Assembly: GCF_014836905.1 (NCBI RefSeq)
Contig: NZ_JACSPZ010000005.1
Span: forward strand, 62,001-126,000
Source: Solibacillus faecavium
GTDB lineage: Bacteria > Bacillota > Bacilli > Bacillales_A > Planococcaceae
Length of the DNA: 64,000 nucleotides
Direction of reading: 5' to 3'
The translations under genes were made by a program, and so were the position numbers. The notes beneath the pieces were generated by a model that was not told the origin of the DNA, did not search any database, and worked only from the letters and a program-made list of their open reading frames with translations. Positions 59,601-64,000 of the stretch are shown piece by piece (position 1 is the stretch's first letter; each line of letters starts with the position of its first letter).

Positions 59601-59742
59601 AAGGCAAAAGTCCGTACAATTTCGTATTGACGATTGCACAGCTTTTTGCCTTTTGTTGATGTAAAAAAGGGATGAGCTCTTCAAGACGAATTGTACTTTT
59701 TAATAAATCGGCACTTGTCCGTATTTGTGGATATACAGTCAC
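56668..59742 (-). CDS. dnaE: DNA polymerase III alpha subunit, DnaE type
   Basis: Extends RNA primers before handover to PolC in low-GC Gram-positives. 1024 aa, shorter than B. subtilis DnaE (about 1115). The polymerase core is intact: GPGRGSSASSLVAYAL, LPDIDIDFLDTRRHEVI and DFLGLRNLTILEQI; finger/thumb text FADYGFPKSHAVAYSIISYHM follows, then an OB-fold (VKMIGQVQEIRQLRTKRGEL). The N-terminal PHP domain (about 1-210) is degenerate: where related proteins keep His-x-His and Asp-Asp-His, this one has PQIRTSADLL and IVNTKLYG, so no PHP metal activity is expected. GTG start with GGAGGG upstream. Confidence 0.95.
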   Translation of the reverse strand: MTVYPQIRTSADLLKSTIRLEELIPFLHQQKAKSCAIVNTKLYGLLPFWFEMKRAGIHPVIGLTIQLEWTEEQSLPLVLYAKTNEGYQNLLKISSSIAIRTEQTIPLRWLLAYGKGIAFMIPALDLQGRWLQQTAEKTMLEIKNAYSNELYVGISRGSNEAPSERQAIEFAVKNGLPIVATHESLFMKEEDFFSYEVAKAIETGVKLNEAAKSNKEQSYVLTAEQWQGKFHDEPQWLIQMENLLMSCQVQLTTNDVYMPKFPLQEGDTAESILQQQVVAGLQRRLKMDSLPTRYLERINYELNVIQSMGYSDYFLIVADFMRFAREEQILTGPGRGSSASSLVAYALEITQVDPLQYDLLFERFLNPERITLPDIDIDFLDTRRHEVIQYVARKYGKQYVAQIITFGTLSAKAVARDVARMFNFESETLEMISKLIPNKPGITLQEAYSKSENLRTWIAAEPIRQKWFQTSLRLEGLPRNASTHAAGVVLSPIPLVDIVPIEDGHDGIYLTQWPMLEVEQTGLLKIDFLGLRNLTILEQIRKSIQFTHDIRLDFNQIPLNDQKTFELLQHGDTAGIFQLESEGMRNALREIKPTHFLDIVAVNALYRPGPMEFIPLYARRKHKKEQVMMPHPDLTPILEETHGVIIYQEQIMRIANVMAGFSFGQADLLRRAVSKKKRDVLEQQRASFVQGALEKGYTEQVAEEVYALIVRFADYGFPKSHAVAYSIISYHMAYLKANYPVNFYAALLTNATGNSEKLAQILMEAKARGIEILPPSINRSMRHFKVEAGKIRFSFSAIKGVPQPFLQKLLTAREERQKPFESIFDLAVTMTTANFTRKIIEPLIKAGALDEFGKDRATLLATIEGAQKQADFVRPGGDDLFEGALLAFGKPKYSETSPIPEKIKLQYEKEVLGFYLSDHPIVKVRKHFPEVTATVQTLSQLKDNTYVKMIGQVQEIRQLRTKRGELMAFVQLEDEYGAVSLTLFPKEYEKVVGKLQEDTLLYIEGFFEHRFNKSQIKIKDIIIK

Positions 59743-59761
59743 GCTTCATCCCTCCAACATA

Positions 59762-60706
59762 TTATTTATATTCTTTACAAATAGCTTTTAAATCATCAAT
59801 TACTTGATCTGCCTCTTCCCAAGTATAGGCTGTTGCACCGGATGCCAATGGGTGCCCTCCACCATTATATTTTTTTGCCAGTCCATTGATAACCGGACCT
59901 TTTGAACGTATCCGCACACGAATTGTATCATTGTCTTCGATAAACATAACCCATGCTCGGATATTTTTCACATTTCCCAATGAGCCAACTAAAAGAGATG
60001 TTTCGGAAGGTGTTGCATCATATTGCTGTAAAACAGATGTAGGCAATTTAATCGAAGCCGCTCCGTTTTCATCCATTTCGAAATGCTGATATATATAACC
60101 TTGAAGATTTAATAATTTGCGGTCCATTTCGTACATACCATCAAACACTTGATTGCGGTCGAAATTATATTGGATTAGTTGACCTGCAGTTTCAAATGTT
60201 TTTGGACTAGCACTTGGGAATAAAAAGCGCCCCGTATCTCCAACTATTCCTGCAAATAAAAGACGAGCTGCTGCATCGGACATTTGCCAATTAGCATATT
60301 CTCTGCCTTCCTCATAAAGTTCATAAACCATCTCACTGCATGAGCTTGCATTCGTATCAACCCAAAGTAGGTCACCATATGCATCGTCATTTGGATGGTG
60401 ATCAATTTTAATAATAAAGTCACCTTTTTGATAACGATCATCATCAATACGCTCTGTATTTGCTGTATCAGTTACAATAATGAGTGCATTATTAAACTGC
60501 GTATCTTCTATATGCTGTGGGATAGCTAAAAACGATAAAGACGGATCATGTTCGCCGACTGTATATACTTCTTTTTCCGGATAATTCGCACGGATTAATT
60601 CTGCCAAGCCAATTTGAGAACCATATGCATCTGGATCTGGCCGTACATGACGATGCAGTATAATCGTGTCATATTGTTTAATTTTGTCAATTATTTGACG
60701 TTTCAC
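59762..60706 (-). CDS. nrnA: Oligoribonuclease/pAp phosphatase NrnA
   Basis: DHH-DHHA1 phosphoesterase that degrades nanoRNA and 3',5'-pAp. 314 aa from the GTG at 60706 (AGGGGGAAA upstream); the frame extends further without support. Motifs: HRHVRPDPDAYGSQIGLAEL, VTDTANTERID, KIDHHPNDD and the C-terminal GGGHPLASGA of DHHA1. It lies 19 nt upstream of dnaE and probably forms an operon with it. B. subtilis keeps it (ytqI) in the same place. Confidence 0.95.
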   Translation of the reverse strand: MKRQIIDKIKQYDTIILHRHVRPDPDAYGSQIGLAELIRANYPEKEVYTVGEHDPSLSFLAIPQHIEDTQFNNALIIVTDTANTERIDDDRYQKGDFIIKIDHHPNDDAYGDLLWVDTNASSCSEMVYELYEEGREYANWQMSDAAARLLFAGIVGDTGRFLFPSASPKTFETAGQLIQYNFDRNQVFDGMYEMDRKLLNLQGYIYQHFEMDENGAASIKLPTSVLQQYDATPSETSLLVGSLGNVKNIRAWVMFIEDNDTIRVRIRSKGPVINGLAKKYNGGGHPLASGATAYTWEEADQVIDDLKAICKEYK

Positions 60707-60798
60707 AACATTTCCCCCTCGCACATAGTGAATACCTATATCATTTTCCAAGAAAAATCGTTACAATATTTAGTAGTTTGGCTACTAGGAGGTTCACT

Positions 60799-61110
60799 AT
60801 GGTCTATTTAAATTTTCTATTCGTTGCTGGTATTGTAGCATCACTTGTATTTTACTTTTATTTTAAAACGAAGCAATTCCGCTCCACTTTGCCTATTCGC
60901 CGAAAATGGTACACTGCAAAAGCAGGTGTTTCACTTGCAGCATTTTTGATTTTCTTCGGTCTTAATGCAATTATCTTATATCCTGATATAATTGGTTTTG
61001 CCATTGCAGCTGTATTTATTGTTTTAGGTGCCGGCTTAGGTATAAACAATTATAAACGTATGCGCCATGAAGGTCGTTACGTACATGAAGAATATGAATT
61101 GAATAAGTAA
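60799..61110 (+). CDS. ytpI: YtpI-family membrane protein
   Basis: 103 aa from the ATG at 60799, with AGGAGG upstream. Three hydrophobic helices (about 4-22, 41-57, 62-82) and a basic, polar C terminus (NNYKRMRHEGRYVHEEYEL). It matches the place and type of B. subtilis ytpI, of unknown function. Monocistronic, divergent from nrnA. Confidence 0.8.
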   Translation: MVYLNFLFVAGIVASLVFYFYFKTKQFRSTLPIRRKWYTAKAGVSLAAFLIFFGLNAIILYPDIIGFAIAAVFIVLGAGLGINNYKRMRHEGRYVHEEYELNK

Positions 61111-61115
61111 ATGAG

Positions 61116-61160
61116 AAGGGTGTTTCTAAAGGTATTTTACCTTGAGGACACCCTTTTTAT
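61116..61160 (+). terminator. Terminator of ytpI
   Basis: Stem AAGGGTGT/ACACCCTT with inner AAGG/CCTT, then TTTTTAT on the plus strand. Confidence 0.75.
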
Positions 61161-61187
61161 TATTAAAATTCAATATTACTGCTATCA

Positions 61188-62495
61188 TTATCTTTCTAAA
61201 AGCTGGAAAGTCATCATTGCTTTTCCAACAAGATTTGCTCCACTGAATACTTCAAAATCCATCTTCACAAATTTACGTGACATGTCCAAAATTCTTGGAC
61301 GAACCGTTAATACACTCTCCATCTGTACTGGCTTGATGAAGTAAATATTCATATTTTCTACAACGGCTTCCCCACGCTTACGACGTTTCAAAGCAAAAGC
61401 CCCAACTTCTGAAAGTAAAATCGTAAAGGCACCATAAGAAATCGCGCCAAATTGATTCGTCATTTGCGGTGTGACTGTAAATTCCACAGCAATATCTTCT
61501 TCACCCATGACGCGCATCTCATTTTTAACTAAATCATCAATTGTCTCTCCGTGCTGTGGCTGACGCTGCGCTAATTGAATCGCCTTTAATACGTCCTGAC
61601 GGCTAATGACCCCTTTTAACAAGCCATCTTCATCTATGACTGGAAGCAAATCTATCCCTTCCCAAATCATTCGGTGACCAGCAGAGGCTACACTTGTTTT
61701 CATAGAAGCTGCAATTGGACTCTTTGTCATAACCTTATCAATCGGCTCTGACTCTTCTTTACCAATAACATCCTTACTTGTAATCATTCCAACTAGCTTG
61801 TTTTGATGTGTTAATACAGGGAATGCCCCGTGTGTAGTTCGGCGATTCTGTTTATGGAAGTCTGCAATCGTATCACTATTTCTTAAAACAGCAGTATCCT
61901 CCATTGGAACATATACATCTTCAATAAGCAAAATATCTTTTTTAATTAATTGGTCATAAATAGCACGGTTAATCATTGTTGCTACAGTAAACGTATCGTA
62001 ACTAGTCGAAATAATCGGTAAATCCAATTCATCAGCCAATGCTTTGTTTGAATCCGTCGTATCAAAACCACCTGTAATTAATACGGCCGCACCGGTTTTT
62101 AATGCATATTCATGAGCTTGTGTACGGTTTCCGACAATCAGAAGGCTTCCTGCATCTGTATATCGCATCATATCGTCAAGCTTCATCGCACCGATTACAA
62201 ACTTAGTTAACGTCTTATGTAGCCCTGACTTTCCACCCAACACTTGACCATCAATAATATTTACAATTTCTGCAAATGTTAATCGTTCAATATTTTCTTT
62301 CTTTTTCTTTTCAATACGGATCGTTCCTACACGTTCAATTGAGCTGACTAACCTACGATTTTCAGCTTCTTTAATCGCACGATAGGCTGTCCCTTCACTC
62401 ACTTGCATTTCCTTTGCAATTTGACGAACTGAAATTTTATCGCCAACTGGTAGTGATTCAATGTATTGTAAAATCTTTTCGTGTTTCGTTGACAA
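61188..62495 (-). CDS. ytoI: DRTGG-CBS-hotdog regulator, YtoI-like
   Basis: 435 aa with an unusual mix of domains: an N-terminal winged helix (about 1-62, ISVRQIAKEMQVSEGTAYRA), a DRTGG domain (about 75-185, ending TTDSNKALADELDLPIIST), two CBS motifs (about 190-310, HGAFPVLTHQNKLVGMITS and LLPVIDEDGLLKGVISRQD) and a C-terminal thioesterase-like hotdog domain (about 330-435). CBS domains usually bind adenine nucleotides; the hotdog part suggests an acyl-CoA ligand. Starts with TTG (62495) behind AGGTGATG. B. subtilis has the same gene in the same order; the function is not established. Confidence 0.88.
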   Translation of the reverse strand: MSTKHEKILQYIESLPVGDKISVRQIAKEMQVSEGTAYRAIKEAENRRLVSSIERVGTIRIEKKKKENIERLTFAEIVNIIDGQVLGGKSGLHKTLTKFVIGAMKLDDMMRYTDAGSLLIVGNRTQAHEYALKTGAAVLITGGFDTTDSNKALADELDLPIISTSYDTFTVATMINRAIYDQLIKKDILLIEDVYVPMEDTAVLRNSDTIADFHKQNRRTTHGAFPVLTHQNKLVGMITSKDVIGKEESEPIDKVMTKSPIAASMKTSVASAGHRMIWEGIDLLPVIDEDGLLKGVISRQDVLKAIQLAQRQPQHGETIDDLVKNEMRVMGEEDIAVEFTVTPQMTNQFGAISYGAFTILLSEVGAFALKRRKRGEAVVENMNIYFIKPVQMESVLTVRPRILDMSRKFVKMDFEVFSGANLVGKAMMTFQLLER

Positions 62496-62618
62496 TTACA
62501 TCACCTATTTCTCATCATTCATTTATGTCCCTAGTGTACCATATTTAAACGTTGCAATTATATATTTTCCATATCTATACCCTCATTATTACTTATAAAA
62601 AACAGTAGAAAATAAGAC

Positions 62619-62654
62619 AAACTGCCCAACCTGGTCTGCTAAGTTGGGCAGTTT
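62619..62654. terminator. Terminator near ytkL
   Basis: Perfect 12-bp stem AAACTGCCCAAC/GTTGGGCAGTTT. The longest T-run follows on the plus strand, a weaker one on the minus strand after ytkL. Confidence 0.75.
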
Positions 62655-62666
62655 GCTTTTTTCATA

Positions 62667-63347
62667 TTAAAATTCAACAAATTCCCCTGACTGTAGAATT
62701 TGGACTTCCGCCCCTTCTACAAGCTTCGCAAATTCATCAGGATTTTGAGTAATTGGCGGGAATGTATTGTAGTGAATTGGTACAACAATTTTTGGTTTTA
62801 GTAATGTTACTGCATATGCAGCATCTTCTGGTCCCATTGTAAAGTTGTCTCCTATTGGCAGGAAAGCAACGTCAATTGGATGACGTTTTCCGATCAGTTC
62901 CATATCTCCAAACAATGCCGTATCTCCAGCATGGTAGATTGTTTTTCCTTCTGCTGTAAATAAAATCCCTGAAGGCATACCCGTATAAATGATTTCCTTA
63001 TTCTCCGTTACATATGAAGAACCATGGAAAGCCTGGGTAAATTTCACTTTTCCAAACTCGAATTCATGAGCTCCTCCAATATGCATATTATGCACATTGC
63101 ACCCTTGCCAGCCTAAATAATCGGCTAGCTCATTAGGTGCTACAACGAGCGCATTATTCTTTTTGGCCAACTCTACCGTATCTCCTACGTGATCATTATG
63201 ACCATGTGTCAGTAAAATAACATCCGGATTTTCGTTTTCAACTTTTAAATCTGTAAGACCATTCCCATTTATAAAAGGGTCTATTAATATAGTTGTACCA
63301 TTCGTTACTATTTTTATAATTGAATGCCCATGATATGAAACTTTCAT
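62667..63347 (-). CDS. ytkL: Metallo-beta-lactamase-fold hydrolase, UPF0173 (YtkL-like)
   Basis: 226 aa of the UPF0173 group of metal-dependent hydrolases. The metal-binding motif is [12 protein letters not shown]; further ligands lie in [12 protein letters not shown] and [10 protein letters not shown]. Close in length to B. subtilis YtkL (227 aa). GGAGGGTAAT ribosome site. The substrate is unknown. Confidence 0.9.
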   Translation of the reverse strand: MKVSYHGHSIIKIVTNGTTILIDPFINGNGLTDLKVENENPDVILLTHGHNDHVGDTVELAKKNNALVVAPNELADYLGWQGCNVHNMHIGGAHEFEFGKVKFTQAFHGSSYVTENKEIIYTGMPSGILFTAEGKTIYHAGDTALFGDMELIGKRHPIDVAFLPIGDNFTMGPEDAAYAVTLLKPKIVVPIHYNTFPPITQNPDEFAKLVEGAEVQILQSGEFVEF

Positions 63348-63470
63348 AAAATTACCCTCCTAAAAGATATATTGTCACCACTAATATATTCGATATTTAT
63401 GCATAAATCTCCTTTTTTTGATATGCTTAATTATGAATTCATTCTTAGGAAATAAAAGGGGATTTTTAAT

Positions 63471-64000
63471 ATGTCAAAGCAAAATCAATTACAGCAATAT
63501 TTAGTAGAAAATGAGTGGGATGCTGCTTTTATCACTACTCCCGATAATGTGTTTTACTTTTCTAATTTTAAAAGTGATCCGCATGAACGTTTACTCGGTG
63601 TCATGGTATTTAAAGACGCAGAGCCTTTTTTAATTTGTCCGAAAATGGAAATACCAGACGTTGTAGCAGCGGGATGGACTTATGAAGTAATCGGACATGA
63701 AGACACTCAAAATGCATGGGATGTTGTGGCAAACGCTGTTAAAGCACGTAACGTAGCATTCAATACATTGGCAATCGAAAAATCCCATTTGACTGTTGAA
63801 CGTTTAGAAGCAATACAAGAACGTTTTGAAACATTAAAGTTTACAAATATCGATGAAAAGGTAAATGCACTCCGAATTTGCAAAGACGAAGAAGAGCTTG
63901 TGAAGTTACGTAAAGCAGCGCAATTAGCAGACTTTGCAATTGAAGTAGGTTGTGATGCAATCGCTGAAGGCAAAACAGAAATGGAAATTTTAAATACGAT
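63471..64000 (+). CDS. M24-family Xaa-Pro peptidase (5' part)
   Basis: 176 codons are in the window; the gene continues beyond it. It opens MSKQNQLQQYLVENEWDAAF with AAAGGGGA upstream. The visible part is the creatinase N-terminal domain (about 1-130), followed by INEKVNAL-type linker text (IDEKVNALRICKDEEELVKL) and the start of the catalytic pita-bread domain (RKAAQLADFAIEVG). The metal ligands lie outside. Xaa-Pro dipeptidase or aminopeptidase P are both possible. Confidence 0.85.
   Translation, partial: MSKQNQLQQYLVENEWDAAFITTPDNVFYFSNFKSDPHERLLGVMVFKDAEPFLICPKMEIPDVVAAGWTYEVIGHEDTQNAWDVVANAVKARNVAFNTLAIEKSHLTVERLEAIQERFETLKFTNIDEKVNALRICKDEEELVKLRKAAQLADFAIEVGCDAIAEGKTEMEILNT

Overview
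The window looks like chromosomal core DNA of an endospore-forming, low-GC Bacillales bacterium, most likely of the Planococcaceae (Solibacillus/Lysinibacillus type). This is inferred from an sspI spore gene, a Qox quinol oxidase, T-box leaders on pheST and thrS, a DnaB/DnaI primosome pair, a DnaE-type polymerase, and gene order that follows the pheST - infC/thrS - dnaBI/nrdR - gapB - polA - phoPR - mdh/icd/citZ - pyk/pfkA/accDA - dnaE - nrnA run of Bacillus subtilis. No rRNA, tRNA, CRISPR array, prophage or insertion sequence was seen. Most genes are on the minus strand.

Layout. 1-2.6 kb: 5' part of pheT, pheS and their Phe T-box leader. 2.7-6.8 kb: qoxABCD behind a long leader. 7.0-9.5 kb: TrmH-type methyltransferase, sspI and a lone argF. 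9.7-18.0 kb: an accessory block with a CoxG-like protein, a 4'-phosphopantetheinyl transferase, a one-module A-T-R nonribosomal peptide synthetase, a chemoreceptor and a PAS-GGDEF protein. 18-25.6 kb: M42 peptidase, dimeric dUTPase, ysdB with a sigma-W-like promoter, an AhpD-like protein, ysdA, infC-rpmI-rplT (AUU start and L20-type leader), thrS with its T-box. 25.6-34 kb: dnaB-dnaI, nrdR, gapB (CcpN-like operator), polA-mutM-coaE. 34-40.3 kb: a second accessory block (chemoreceptor, ATP-grasp ligase, small membrane protein, hflKC) that separates polA from phoPR. 40.5-42.9 kb: phoPR. 43.1-45.7 kb: a sulfonate-type ABC transporter on the plus strand. 45.7-64 kb: mdh, icd, citZ, ytvI, fxsA, pfkA-pyk, a FadR-like regulator with accDA, dnaE, nrnA, ytpI, ytoI, ytkL and the start of an M24 peptidase gene.

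How the genes fit together. The window gathers translation functions (PheST, ThrS, IF3, L35, L20), replication and repair (DnaB, DnaI, DnaE, PolA, MutM, NrnA, NrdR), central carbon metabolism (PfkA, Pyk, GapB, CitZ, Icd, Mdh), the first step of fatty-acid synthesis (AccDA) and the terminal oxidase. Regulatory sites fit these roles: T-boxes on both synthetase genes, a CcpN-like site on gapB, cre-like sites on qox and citZ, and a GntR-type palindrome in front of the FadR-like gene that leads into accDA.

The best candidates for new biology are the A-T-R synthetase with its own PPTase; an apparent AUA start codon for dnaI; a GC-rich palindromic repeat family inserted between the T-box terminator and the coding region of both pheS and thrS; and unassigned structured segments in front of polA, nrdR and qoxA. 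All family assignments come from reading the translated sequences; no database search was run.
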